Notes: generated by a model not told the origin, from the letters alone. DNA of 26,954 nucleotides from Rudaea sp. (GCA_025934455.1 JAICYA010000001.1:1-26954), one strand, 5' to 3'; positions 1 to 6,775 are shown, counted from the stretch's first letter. Made by a program: numbers and translations.

Positions 1-132
1 GGCGTGCGATGGAGGAATTTTTTGTTCATGGTTGCGGTCCTGCGTGTTTCATCGGAGAGGGTTCCTGCGTGACCGGATGGCCGCCGGCGGGTTCGATTCC
101 GCGCTCGCGTCGAGGCCAGCCGGCACGACGGC

Positions 133-324
133 TCAACGCGCCCGGGGCTTTTCGTCGGCCTTGCATTGCTCGTGACCGCAGGCGCAGATGGCGCGATCCT
201 CCTCACGTGTCGGCGCGCCTGCCGCGGCAGCTCTGCAATGGTCGCTGCAATACTCGTCGCCTTGCGGCACCGTGCAGGTGCAGCCCTTGTGCTGGCAGGT
301 GTCCTGCCGATGATCGATTTGCAT
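133..324 (-). CDS. bacterial metallothionein-like protein
   Basis: A 63-residue cysteine- and histidine-rich protein with nine Cys. The order is CQHKGCTC near residue 10, then EYCSDHC, then a C-terminal CACGHEQC. The YCS-x2-C and CGHxxC signatures are those of the SmtA/BmtA (Metallothio_Pro) family, which bind Zn(II), Cd(II) or Cu(I) through Cys and His thiolate clusters in the cytoplasm. Length fits the family (about 55-80 aa). An AGGAGG Shine-Dalgarno lies 5 nt before the ATG. The gene sits 63 nt downstream of the PoxB-like gene on the same strand, so it may be co-transcribed, which would suggest a stress or stationary-phase role. The metal specificity cannot be read from the sequence. Confidence 0.8.
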   Translation of the reverse strand: MQIDHRQDTCQHKGCTCTVPQGDEYCSDHCRAAAAGAPTREEDRAICACGHEQCKADEKPRAR

Positions 325-387
325 GGTGGCCTCCTCGTGGATTCCGGCCGTTGACCTTCGACATCCCGCGCGTTCAGCGTGTCCGTT

Positions 388-2184
388 TCACTTGTCCTGG
401 TGTCCCGGGAACAGCGTGGCGAGCACCTCGCGTGTGGAAGACTTGATCATGCCGGCAGTAGCACTATCGCCCTTCAGCATCGACTCGGCAAATGCCTTGG
501 CCTGCTTGAAAGTGATATGCGGCGGCAGGGGCGGCACGTCGGGGTCGGTGATGGCTTCCAGCACGCACGGGCGGTCCGCGTGCAACGCTTCGTCCCACGC
601 CGACGCGAGATCTTCCGGCCGATTGACCATGATGCCTTTCAACCCGACCATTTCCGCATAACGCGCATAAGGAAAATCCGGCACGTGCTGGGCGGCGTCA
701 TAGCGCGGATCGCCCATCATCACCCGCTCTTCCCACGTCACCTGGTTCAAATCCCGGTTGTTGAGCACCAGGATCACCAGCCGCGGATCGGCCCACTCCT
801 TCCAGTAGTCGCCGATCGTGATGAGCTCGGCATTGCCGTTCATCTGCATCGCGCCGTCGCCCACCATCGCAATGGCGACGCGCTCTGGGAACGCGAATTT
901 CGCCGCGATCACGTAGGGCACGCCCGGACCCATCGTGGCCAGGCAGCCGGACAGCGAGGCCATCATGCCGCGGCGGATCTTGATGTCGCGCGCGTACCAG
1001 TTGGCCGAGGAGCCGGAATCCGAAGCCAGGATGCAGTTGTCCGGCAGGCGCGACGACAGCTCCCAGAACACGCGCTCGGGATTGATCGGCACGGCATCGT
1101 GCATCGCCCGCGCCTCCAGCACGCGCCACCATTCGGCCACGTTCTTCTCGATCGTCTCGCGCCACCCGCGCTCGGCCTTGCGCTGCAGCAGCGGGATCAG
1201 CGCGCGCAGCGTGGCGGCCGCGTCGCCGACCAGGTTGATCTCCATCGGATAGCGGATCGACAGCATCGCCGGATCGAGGTCGATCTGCACGCCGCGCGCC
1301 TGCCCTTCCTTCGGTAGGAATTCGGAGTACGGAAAACGCGAGCCGACCATCAGCAGCGTGTCGCACTCCATCATCATGTCCCAACTCGGCTTGGTGCCGA
1401 GCAGGCCGATCGCGCCCGTGACGTAGGGCAGTTCATCCGGTAGCACCGCCTTGCCCAGGAGTGCCTTGGCCACACCCGCGCCAAGAATGTCGGCGACCTT
1501 GATGACTTCATCGGTCGCCGCCAGCGCACCGGCGCCGACCAGGATCGCCACCTTCTCGCCCGCATTGAGCAGATCCGCCGCATGCTGCAAGTCGGCATCC
1601 GTGGGGATCACTCGCGGCGCGCGATAGCCGAAGCCGGAATGGATGGTGCCGTGCGCACGCGGCGGTACGTCCACCGCAGCGAGAATCTGCACGTCGTTGG
1701 GTACGATGATGCAGGTCACTGTGCGCTTGGAAATCGCAATGCGCAGTGCGCGATCGACCACATGCCGCACTTGCGCCGGCACCGTGATCATCTCCACGAA
1801 GTCGCCGGCCACGTCCTTGAACAACGAGATGAGATCGACTTCCTGCTGATACTGGCCGCCGAGCGCGGCGCGCGCCTGCTGACCAACGATGGCGACGACG
1901 GGTTGATGATCGAGTTTGGCGTCGTAGAGTCCATTCAGCAAATGAATTGCGCCGGGACCGGAAGTCGCCAGGCACACGCCAATCTCGCCGGTGAATTTGG
2001 CGTGCGCGCAGGCCATGAACGCGCACATCTCCTCGTGTCGTGCGCGCACCAGCTTGAACGCGTCGCCGGCGCGATCGAGCGCGCCCATCAGGCCATTGAT
2101 CCCGTCGCCGGGAAACCCGTAGATGCGTTCGATGCCCCATTGACTGAGACGATGCAACAGAAAATCGCTGACGTTCCGGCTCAT
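388..2184 (-). CDS. thiamine-diphosphate-dependent enzyme, PoxB (pyruvate:quinone oxidoreductase)-like
   Basis: 598 aa, the usual length of the acetolactate synthase/pyruvate oxidase superfamily. The N-terminal Pyr domain has GFPGDGIN and RARHEE, whose Glu51 (or Glu52) is the expected proton-relay Glu of ThDP. The middle domain is FAD/nucleotide-binding-like. The C-terminal PP domain carries GDG at 442-444 and NN at 475-476, the Mg-ThDP motif. The end (PPHIT..QAK) resembles E. coli PoxB, which oxidises pyruvate to acetate and CO2 and passes electrons to quinone. An AAAGGAG site lies 6 nt before the ATG. Small membrane-protein genes lie upstream and a metallothionein downstream. An acetolactate synthase or other decarboxylase activity cannot be excluded, although a biosynthetic ilvB would normally be next to ilvH/ilvC, which are absent here. 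Confidence 0.8.
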   Translation of the reverse strand: MSRNVSDFLLHRLSQWGIERIYGFPGDGINGLMGALDRAGDAFKLVRARHEEMCAFMACAHAKFTGEIGVCLATSGPGAIHLLNGLYDAKLDHQPVVAIVGQQARAALGGQYQQEVDLISLFKDVAGDFVEMITVPAQVRHVVDRALRIAISKRTVTCIIVPNDVQILAAVDVPPRAHGTIHSGFGYRAPRVIPTDADLQHAADLLNAGEKVAILVGAGALAATDEVIKVADILGAGVAKALLGKAVLPDELPYVTGAIGLLGTKPSWDMMMECDTLLMVGSRFPYSEFLPKEGQARGVQIDLDPAMLSIRYPMEINLVGDAAATLRALIPLLQRKAERGWRETIEKNVAEWWRVLEARAMHDAVPINPERVFWELSSRLPDNCILASDSGSSANWYARDIKIRRGMMASLSGCLATMGPGVPYVIAAKFAFPERVAIAMVGDGAMQMNGNAELITIGDYWKEWADPRLVILVLNNRDLNQVTWEERVMMGDPRYDAAQHVPDFPYARYAEMVGLKGIMVNRPEDLASAWDEALHADRPCVLEAITDPDVPPLPPHITFKQAKAFAESMLKGDSATAGMIKSSTREVLATLFPGHQDK

Positions 2185-2249
2185 TGCCTACTCCTTTCAA
2201 GCCACGCATGCTCCGCGGCGTCATGTTCCCTGCCGTTCGCCGCCAGTGC

Positions 2250-2507
2250 TCAGAGCGTGGGTGGCGGATGTCCGTCGAAACGGGTCACGGCAGCGTGCAT
2301 GCGATCGCTGCGGCTGAAAGGGATCGCGTCCGAGTGTCGCGCGCGTTTGCGTTCGATTGCCAGCAGCGCTGCGACGAAGATTGCGTACGACACGATCAGC
2401 GCAAGGACAATGCCAACGATCAGATGTGAATGATCGGCTTGCGCAGCCAGCCAGACCAACCCGAAGAAAATCGTCAGCAGAGGAATTCCTGTTCTCAGCA
2501 TCGCCAT
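2250..2507 (-). CDS. small two-helix membrane protein, hypothetical
   Basis: About 85 aa from the ATG at 2507. The frame opens farther upstream at a TTG (2564), but that start has no ribosome site and the upstream residues are Arg/Pro-rich. Two hydrophobic segments are visible: GIPLLTIFFGLVWLAAQA, and LIVGIVLALIVSYAIFVAAL followed by a basic IERKRAR cytoplasmic anchor. The tail is polar and ends HPPPTL. I do not recognise a family. It lies between the DUF3309 gene and the PoxB-like gene on the same strand and is probably co-transcribed with them. The start codon is uncertain (2507, 2501 or 2564). Confidence 0.5.
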   Translation of the reverse strand: MAMLRTGIPLLTIFFGLVWLAAQADHSHLIVGIVLALIVSYAIFVAALLAIERKRARHSDAIPFSRSDRMHAAVTRFDGHPPPTL

Positions 2508-2570
2508 CAGTCCCAGTATTTTTCCGCCCGGTCTGTGTACGCGTCGAGGCGGATTTGCAAACAAACGCGT

Positions 2571-2729
2571 TCAAATGCGCCCGAGTGCAAACAGAACGAT
2601 CACGATGAGCAGAATCAATCCGAGGATGCCGCTGGGAAAATAGCCCCAGCCGCGGCTGTAGCCCCACGATGGTGTCGATCCGATCACGGCGATGACGAGA
2701 ACGATCAAGAGAATGGCACCAAGGCTCAT
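2571..2729 (-). CDS. DUF3309 family small membrane protein
   Basis: 52 aa: begins MSLGAILLIVLVIAVIGS and ends GLILLIVIVLFALGRI. Two short hydrophobic helices flank a Trp/Tyr/Gly-rich loop (PSWGYSRGWGYFPSG), which is the layout of DUF3309 proteins, small inner-membrane peptides of unknown function common in Proteobacteria. The reading frame continues upstream to 2882, but an AGGAG site 7 nt before the ATG at 2729, and the family's usual length of about 50 aa, fix this start. A sigma-54-like -24/-12 element lies about 60 nt upstream (2787-2802). Confidence 0.85.
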   Translation of the reverse strand: MSLGAILLIVLVIAVIGSTPSWGYSRGWGYFPSGILGLILLIVIVLFALGRI

Positions 2730-2786
2730 GGAAGTACTCCTGGGGTCTGGGAAGCGTGCGACGGGTGTTTCCGCATCAACCAGCAT

Positions 2787-2802
2787 CGCAAGCCGCATGC
2801 CA
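2787..2802 (-). promoter_or_regulatory. candidate sigma-54 promoter of the DUF3309 gene
   Basis: Read on the minus strand the element is TGGCATGCGGCTTGCG. It keeps the invariant GG and GC of the -24/-12 consensus TGGCACG-N4-TTGCW with correct spacing and differs at two positions. The -12 G is at 2789, giving a predicted start near 2777 and a leader of about 48 nt. A GGCAA-N3-GCA motif at 2890-2902 is centred 107 bp upstream of the -12 G, close to the 105 bp of the matched sites near the AlgB-like gene. Single-site matches of this kind can arise by chance. Confidence 0.4.
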
Positions 2803-2815
2803 ATCGTGCCCGCTT

Positions 2816-2833
2816 GCGCAAATGGCTTTGCGC
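2816..2833. repeat. 7-bp perfect inverted repeat, 4-nt loop
   Basis: GCGCAAA-TGGC-TTTGCGC lies in the 322-nt gap between the divergent DUF3309 and receiver genes. A second short hairpin, CCGCA-AA-TGCGG, follows at about 2853-2864. No T-run follows either, so they are not intrinsic terminators. They could be operators or chance symmetry. Apart from these and the candidate promoter I see no other feature in 2730-3051. Confidence 0.4.
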
Positions 2834-3051
2834 CGCGCTTTACCCCCATTGCCGCAAATGCGGAATTGCCCGATGGAGCCATGACGTCCGGGCAAAATGC
2901 ACAGTCGGCCTGCCCGCTTCGTCAAGCCGCCGATTTTTTTGCATGGAAGGCGTCAGCCCCGGACGCGTATGCAGGGCAAGAAGCGCGCTGCCGGATCGCA
3001 CCGCGGAACGCGGCGGTCAAAAGATGGCCTGTATCGTGCAAAGAAGTCCGA

Positions 3052-3474
3052 ATGGCAAACCCAACTCACGACGATGCTTGCACGGACTCCCGCAACTTTC
3101 ACGCGCGCGTGCTCCTGGTCGAAGACGACCCGGGATTGGGTATGGCCACCTCAGAAGTGCTGAAACATCTCGGGCATGATGTCGCGTGGGAAGTTTCGGC
3201 CAATGATGCCTATACCGCGCTTTCGCAGCCGCACCGTTTCGAGGCGGTGGTGCTCGACTTGGGAGTGGGCGACAGCGATGGCGTTACGTTGGTCGGCGCC
3301 TTGCGTGCACGAGGTCACACACTGCCGCCGATTCTGGTACTTTCCGCGTGGCCAGCCGACGCCATGCGTCAAGCGGTCAGCGCCATCGGTGCGGTAATGG
3401 GTTTGCAAAAGCCGTGCAGCATGGGCGAACTGGACGCGGCACTGCGACGCTCGCACCGCGTGGCAGCCGCATGA
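3052..3474 (+). CDS. stand-alone response-regulator receiver protein (CheY-like)
   Basis: 140 aa with one receiver domain (about residues 18-135) and no output domain. The acidic pocket is EDD at 24-26, the phosphoacceptor is Asp69 in VVLDLGVGDSDG, the switch Ser is S98 in LVLSAW, and Lys120 is in LQKP. All key residues are present, so phosphotransfer should be possible. The open frame extends upstream to 2692, but the extra residues are not receiver-like, so the ATG at 3052 is preferred despite a weak ribosome site. It converges on the YqjK-like gene with only 9 nt between stops. No histidine kinase is in the window. It may act as a phosphate relay or single-domain signalling protein. Confidence 0.8.
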   Translation: MANPTHDDACTDSRNFHARVLLVEDDPGLGMATSEVLKHLGHDVAWEVSANDAYTALSQPHRFEAVVLDLGVGDSDGVTLVGALRARGHTLPPILVLSAWPADAMRQAVSAIGAVMGLQKPCSMGELDAALRRSHRVAAA

Positions 3475-3483
3475 GTGCAGGAC

Positions 3484-3816
3484 TCATTTTTTCGCGGAGT
3501 GGGCCGGCTCGGACGATGGCGCCGAATCGGTGCGTCGCTTCTGCGGCAACAGGACGCCGATCAAAATCGGCACCAGCACCGAACGCGCAGCGATGGCCGT
3601 ACTTTCGCCAACCACTGCACCGACGCGTGCCCACCAGCGCGGCGGCAGCAGCGTCAACGCCAAGCCACCGGCCAGACCGCCGCCGATGGCAATGTGACTG
3701 CGATGTTTGCACCACCACAGGTACCAGGGCCGCGTGTTGCGTTCTAGCGCATTCTGCGCGGCGATCAGTTCCTCTTGCGCGCGGCGCACGCGTGCGCTGG
3801 CCGAAATACTCTTCAT
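3484..3816 (-). CDS. YqjK-like small membrane protein, third gene of the DUF883 operon
   Basis: 110 aa. The N-terminus is a charged amphipathic helix (RVRRAQEELIAAQNALERN), followed by one or two hydrophobic segments (HIAIGGGLAGGLALTLLPP and SVLVPILIGVLLP) and a polar Lys-rich tail. The start is set by a 4-nt ATGA overlap with the stop of the YqjE-like gene. Position and layout match yqjK of the enterobacterial yqjD-yqjE-yqjK operon, although sequence similarity seen by eye is low, so the name rests mainly on synteny. Probably an inner-membrane protein translated by coupling from the upstream gene. Confidence 0.7.
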   Translation of the reverse strand: MKSISASARVRRAQEELIAAQNALERNTRPWYLWWCKHRSHIAIGGGLAGGLALTLLPPRWWARVGAVVGESTAIAARSVLVPILIGVLLPQKRRTDSAPSSEPAHSAKK

Positions 3817-4214
3817 CCTGCGCGCCGCAACAGTTGCACCAGCGCGGCACGGCTGCGCGGCATGCTCAAGTTGCGCCACCAGCGGCGCATCGCCAACAAC
3901 ACGCCGCACAGCCCGGCGATATCCAGAAACAGCACAATCGCAATGCAACTCGCCCAGTCGTGCAGCCAGCGCTGCAACACGGCGGCGGCAACGGCATTGA
4001 TGACGATGAAAATACCCAGCGCGAGCGCCGGTATGAGCAATGCGGCGAGCACCAAGCGCACGGCGCTAACGCGCGCCAGACGGGTTTCGCTGGCAAGCAA
4101 CCCGCTCCATGCCTGCGCGTATTCCGAAGTGCTGCGTGCCAAATCGACAATCGAAGCACCATTGCCCGACGTCGCATCCGGAGTGACAGGAAGATCGTGT
4201 TCGGCAGGGTTCAT
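3813..4214 (-). CDS. phage-holin-III/YqjE-like membrane protein
   Basis: 133 aa from the ATG at 4214. A TTG at 4241, overlapping the upstream stop, would add nine residues. A polar N-terminus (IVDLARSTSEYAQAWSGLLASETRLAR) leads into two long hydrophobic helices, VLAALLIPALALGIFIVINAV and CIAIVLFLDIAGLCGVLLA, with a basic C-terminus. This is the form of the Actinobact-holin-X/YqjE family. It sits between the DUF883 and YqjK-like genes with overlaps on both sides. The family name does not imply a phage function; the E. coli relatives are stationary-phase inner-membrane proteins. Confidence 0.8.
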   Translation of the reverse strand: MNPAEHDLPVTPDATSGNGASIVDLARSTSEYAQAWSGLLASETRLARVSAVRLVLAALLIPALALGIFIVINAVAAAVLQRWLHDWASCIAIVLFLDIAGLCGVLLAMRRWWRNLSMPRSRAALVQLLRRAG

Positions 4215-4237
4215 GGTATTTTCCGTCGCGGCGCAAC

Positions 4238-4522
4238 TCAACGCCGCAGCAAGCGTGCGATGGCGATTCCGGCCACGAACGCCACGCCAAAGGCCGCCAG
4301 CGGGTGCGAGCGCATCTGTTTGCTGGCGACATCGCCCAGGTCTTTTGCATTGGCCAGCACGCGTTCGCCGCTCTCGCGCAATTGCGTTTCCAGCGACGCC
4401 AGGCGCGCACTGAAGCTATCCACGGAAGTGTCGACGGCTCCCTCGACGGCATCCACGCCGTCGTGGATACCGTTGGCCGCATCGGCGGCGGCGCCCTTAA
4501 CCTGCTTGTCGATTCTCATCAT
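4238..4522 (-). CDS. DUF883 (YqjD/ElaB-type) membrane-anchored stress protein
   Basis: 94 aa. A long amphipathic, coiled-coil-prone region (about residues 5-65, Asp/Ala/Glu-rich) is followed by SHPLAAFGVAFVAGIAIARLLRR, a C-terminal membrane anchor ending in Arg residues. This is the DUF883 signature; E. coli YqjD and ElaB tether ribosomes to the inner membrane in stationary phase. CAGGAG precedes tandem ATG codons at 4522 and 4519. The frame runs further upstream to 4660 but through the promoter. It is the first gene of a three-gene operon divergent from the AlgB-like regulator, and a sigma-54 -24/-12 element lies 100 nt upstream. Confidence 0.88.
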   Translation of the reverse strand: MMRIDKQVKGAAADAANGIHDGVDAVEGAVDTSVDSFSARLASLETQLRESGERVLANAKDLGDVASKQMRSHPLAAFGVAFVAGIAIARLLRR

Positions 4523-4621
4523 GATTCTCCTGAAAAAGCATTGCTGGAAAATGGGTTGCGCAGGTACACCGCTACCGGCACGGATCCGATTGCGCACGCA
4601 ACCTAAGGTCTTGAAGCGCTT

Positions 4622-4637
4622 ATCAAGGGACGTGCCA
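4622..4637 (-). promoter_or_regulatory. sigma-54 (-24/-12) promoter of the DUF883 operon
   Basis: The minus-strand reading is TGGCACGTCCCTTGAT. It matches TGGCACG-N4-TTG exactly, with A in place of C after the -12 G. The BON-gene promoter (6315-6330) has the same TGGCACG-N4-TTGAT, including the A variant. The -12 G is at 4624, so transcription should begin near 4612, giving a leader of about 90 nt. Two TGCAA-N3-GCA motifs lie at 74 and 105 bp upstream of the -12 G. Confidence 0.75.
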
Positions 4638-4691
4638 ATGTGCCTGGGCTGAAAAATCAATCGCTTGCGGCAAGGCGCCGGAAGTGCGAGG

Positions 4692-4704
4692 TTGCAGCTT
4701 GCAA
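4692..4704 (-). promoter_or_regulatory. candidate enhancer (UAS) proximal copy, DUF883 side
   Basis: TTGCAGCTTGCAA is a perfect TTGCA-N3-TGCAA inverted repeat; on the minus strand it reads TTGCAAGCTGCAA, fitting TGCAA-N3-GCA. Its centre (4698) is 74 bp upstream of the -12 G of the DUF883 promoter, about seven helical turns. It lies in the intergenic region shared with the AlgB-like gene, so it could serve autoregulation too. Confidence 0.6.
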
Positions 4705-4722
4705 GGTTGTATCGCTGCGATC

Positions 4723-4735
4723 ATGCAAGCGGCAA
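4723..4735 (+). promoter_or_regulatory. candidate enhancer (UAS) distal copy, DUF883 side
   Basis: ATGCAAGCGGCAA fits TGCAA-N3-GCA. Its centre (4729) is 31 bp from that of the proximal copy and 105 bp from the -12 G at 4624, ten helical turns. The paired arrangement is what is expected for oligomerising NtrC-family activators. Confidence 0.6.
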
Positions 4736-4797
4736 CATCGCGAAGATTTACCATCGACGCTGCCATTCGGTGGCAATCGAAAAACGGGATACGCACA

Positions 4798-6153
4798 ATG
4801 GTCGTGGAAACGCCGCAAGACCCCGCCCGCATTTTGCTGATCGACGACCAGCCGAGCATCTTGCGCGCATTCCGTTACTGTCTGGAAGACGCCGGGCATC
4901 GCGTGGCAACGGCAACCGACGCGGCGCATGCACAGGATCTGATACAACGCGACGTTTTCGACGTGTGCTTTCTCGATCTGCGGCTGGGCGAAACCTCGGG
5001 TCTGGAGTTGCTGCCGAGCCTGCATCAGTTCGCGCCATGGATGAAAGTGGTGATCGTCACCGCGCATTCTTCGATCGACAGCGCACTGGAGGCCATGCGC
5101 GCCGGCGCGGCGGACTATCTGGTCAAGCCGTGCTCGCCCGAGCAACTGCGGCTGGCGACTGCCAAGCAGATCAGGGCGCGGTGGCTAGAGCGGCGCCTGG
5201 AAGCATTGGAGAATGACGATCGCGTCGTCGGCGCCGAAGAAATGGACAGCGACAGTCCGGCGATGAAAACGGTGCTGGAAACCCTGCGTCAGGTGGCCGA
5301 CACCGATGTCACGGTATTGCTGCTCGGCGACAGCGGCACGGGCAAGGGCGTGGCTGCGCGCACGATTCACCGTTGCAGTTCGCGCGCCAAGGAATTGTTC
5401 GTCACGGTCAACTGCCCGTCGCTGTCGGCCGAGTTGCTGGAAAGCGAATTGTTCGGCCACAAGAAAGGCGCGTTCACCGGCGCCACCGAGAACAAGCTCG
5501 GGCGCGTGGATCAGGCTGAGCGCGGCACCTTGTTTCTGGACGAGGTCGGCGACGTGCCGCTGGCATTGCAGCCGAAATTGCTGCGCTTCATCCAGGATCG
5601 CGAATACGAGCGCGTTGGCGATCCGGTCACGCGCCGGGCCGACGTGCGCCTGATCGCGGCGACCAATCGCGATCTGGACGAAATGGTCAAGAATGGCACC
5701 TTCCGCGAGGATTTGCTGTATCGCCTGAACGTCATAAGCGTATGGATGCCGCCGCTGCGCGAGCGTCCCGAGGATCTGGCGCGCCTGGCGGAGACGTTTC
5801 TGCTGCGCTACGCCGGCAGCTATCACCGGCCGGCGCGCGCTTTCAGCAAAGCCGCGCTCGACGCGATTCGAGCCTATGCGTGGCCCGGCAACATCCGCGA
5901 ATTGCAGAATGTCATCGAGCGCGCGGTCATTCTGGGTTCTGGCGAGATGATCGATCTCGGCATGCTGTCGTTGCCCGAGTCCGCCGAGCGCCAGGCGCGG
6001 CCGCGCATCGGCGACCCCTTGAGTCTGGAAGAACTCGAACGCACGCACATCCGTGGCGTGATGGCCACCGCGTCATCGCTGGATGCGGCAGCGAAAACGC
6101 TGGGCATCGATGTGTCGACTCTGTATCGCAAACGCAAGCAGTACGATTTGTAG
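4798..6153 (+). CDS. algB: AlgB-like sigma-54-dependent response regulator (NtrC family)
   Basis: 451 aa in three domains. The receiver (about 10-125) has phosphoacceptor Asp60 in CFLDLRLGE and Lys110 in YLVKPCSP. The AAA+ domain (about 150-390) has Walker A GDSGTGKG (177-184), the sigma-54-contacting GAFTGA (224-229) and Walker B LFLDEVGD. The C-terminal Fis-type helix-turn-helix reads LDAAAKTLGIDVSTLYRKRK. From memory the receiver (FRYCLED, VVIVTAHS, DYLVKPCSP) and the HTH are very close to P. aeruginosa AlgB, the KinB-partnered regulator. No kinase gene is in the window. The ATG at 4798 is chosen because the receiver fold starts just after it; the frame is open back to 4684 through the putative enhancer sites. 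All catalytic residues are intact. Likely targets are the flanking DUF883 and BON genes. Confidence 0.85.
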   Translation: MVVETPQDPARILLIDDQPSILRAFRYCLEDAGHRVATATDAAHAQDLIQRDVFDVCFLDLRLGETSGLELLPSLHQFAPWMKVVIVTAHSSIDSALEAMRAGAADYLVKPCSPEQLRLATAKQIRARWLERRLEALENDDRVVGAEEMDSDSPAMKTVLETLRQVADTDVTVLLLGDSGTGKGVAARTIHRCSSRAKELFVTVNCPSLSAELLESELFGHKKGAFTGATENKLGRVDQAERGTLFLDEVGDVPLALQPKLLRFIQDREYERVGDPVTRRADVRLIAATNRDLDEMVKNGTFREDLLYRLNVISVWMPPLRERPEDLARLAETFLLRYAGSYHRPARAFSKAALDAIRAYAWPGNIRELQNVIERAVILGSGEMIDLGMLSLPESAERQARPRIGDPLSLEELERTHIRGVMATASSLDAAAKTLGIDVSTLYRKRKQYDL

Positions 6154-6216
6154 CTGACCTGCGGATCCGGGGCTGTGCTGCACTCGGGCCACGTTGCAAC
6201 CGCGTCGAGTGGGATC

Positions 6217-6229
6217 GTGCAAGTCGCAC
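6217..6229 (+). promoter_or_regulatory. candidate enhancer (UAS) distal copy, BON gene
   Basis: GTGCAAGTCGCAC fits TGCAA-N3-GCA. Its centre (6223) is 105 bp upstream of the -12 G (6328), the same distance as the distal copy on the DUF883 side. It lies in the gap between the AlgB-like stop codon and the BON gene. Confidence 0.55.
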
Positions 6230-6248
6230 CGTCGGCATCTCGGGCGCG

Positions 6249-6261
6249 TTGCAAGCTGCAT
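6249..6261 (+). promoter_or_regulatory. candidate enhancer (UAS) proximal copy, BON gene
   Basis: TTGCAAGCTGCAT fits TGCAA-N3-GCA and shares 12 of 13 bases with the proximal DUF883-side site read on its minus strand. With the next four bases it forms a longer near-palindrome, TTGCA-N7-TGCAA. Its centre (6255) is 73 bp from the -12 G and 32 bp from the distal copy. Confidence 0.6.
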
Positions 6262-6314
6262 GCAAACGGCACGTTAATAGCCCGTAACTAATTGTTTGTC
6301 ATCGAATAAATTTC

Positions 6315-6330
6315 TGGCACGCAAGTTGAT
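6315..6330 (+). promoter_or_regulatory. sigma-54 (-24/-12) promoter of the BON-csbD unit
   Basis: TGGCACGCAAGTTGAT matches TGGCACG-N4-TTG exactly, with the same TTGAT variant as the DUF883 promoter. The -12 G is at 6328, so the predicted start is near 6340, leaving a leader of about 57 nt to the ATG at 6397. Two TGCAA-N3-GCA motifs lie upstream at 73 and 105 bp. Confidence 0.75.
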
Positions 6331-6396
6331 ATCTCTATTGAGCAGCCTCGCTGCGCCGCACATTCGGGAATCGCGGTTTTCACAACGGAGAGCAAC

Positions 6397-6765
6397 ATGA
6401 AACACAATCTTATCGCGACCTCGCTGGGCGCCATTCTCTTTGCCGGCACTATGGGCACCGCACTGGCGGACGATCCAGCCACGACTTCCTCGACCACCAC
6501 CGTTACCACACAGCAGCCGACATCCGAACAGCCGGGCACCGACACCTGGATTACCGCCAAGGTGAAATCGGAATTGGCCATGACCAAAGGTGTGACATCG
6601 GCCGACATCAGCGTGACCACTACCAATGGCATTGTTGCGCTGTCGGGCATGCTCGACACCAAAGCCCAGGTAGACAAGGCAGTGGCTTGCGCGGAGGGCG
6701 TCAAGGGAGTGCATAACGTGGATTCGTCCGCGTTGACGGCACGCAATGACGTCGGATCGAACTGA
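6397..6765 (+). CDS. secreted BON-domain protein (OsmY-like)
   Basis: 122 aa. A Sec signal peptide (MKHNLIATSLGAILFAGTMGTALA, cleavage expected before DD at about residue 26) is followed by a Thr/Ser/Gln-rich linker and one BON domain (about 48-115: WITAKVKSELAM, ISVTTTNGIVALSGMLDT, AEGVKGVHNVDSS). BON proteins such as OsmY are periplasmic and bind or protect the envelope under osmotic and stationary-phase stress. GGAGA lies 5 nt before the ATG. The stop is 10 nt before the CsbD gene, so the two are probably one transcript from the sigma-54 promoter at 6315, under the AlgB-like protein encoded just upstream. Confidence 0.9.
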   Translation: MKHNLIATSLGAILFAGTMGTALADDPATTSSTTTVTTQQPTSEQPGTDTWITAKVKSELAMTKGVTSADISVTTTNGIVALSGMLDTKAQVDKAVACAEGVKGVHNVDSSALTARNDVGSN

Positions 6766-6775
6766 GGGGAATCCC

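Noticed and set aside
85..105. T-arm-like word GGTTCGATTCC suggesting a tRNA
   Set aside because: The flanking bases do not pair as a T-stem, and no acceptor, D or anticodon arm can be formed around it.
698..1384. 228-codon minus-strand frame inside the PoxB-like gene
   Set aside because: Arg/Ala-rich alternative frame of a conserved enzyme; no independent start signal or homology.
3025..3040. Sigma-54-like TGGCCTGTATCGTGCA before the receiver gene
   Set aside because: Three informative mismatches, and the predicted start would be only 2 nt from the ATG.
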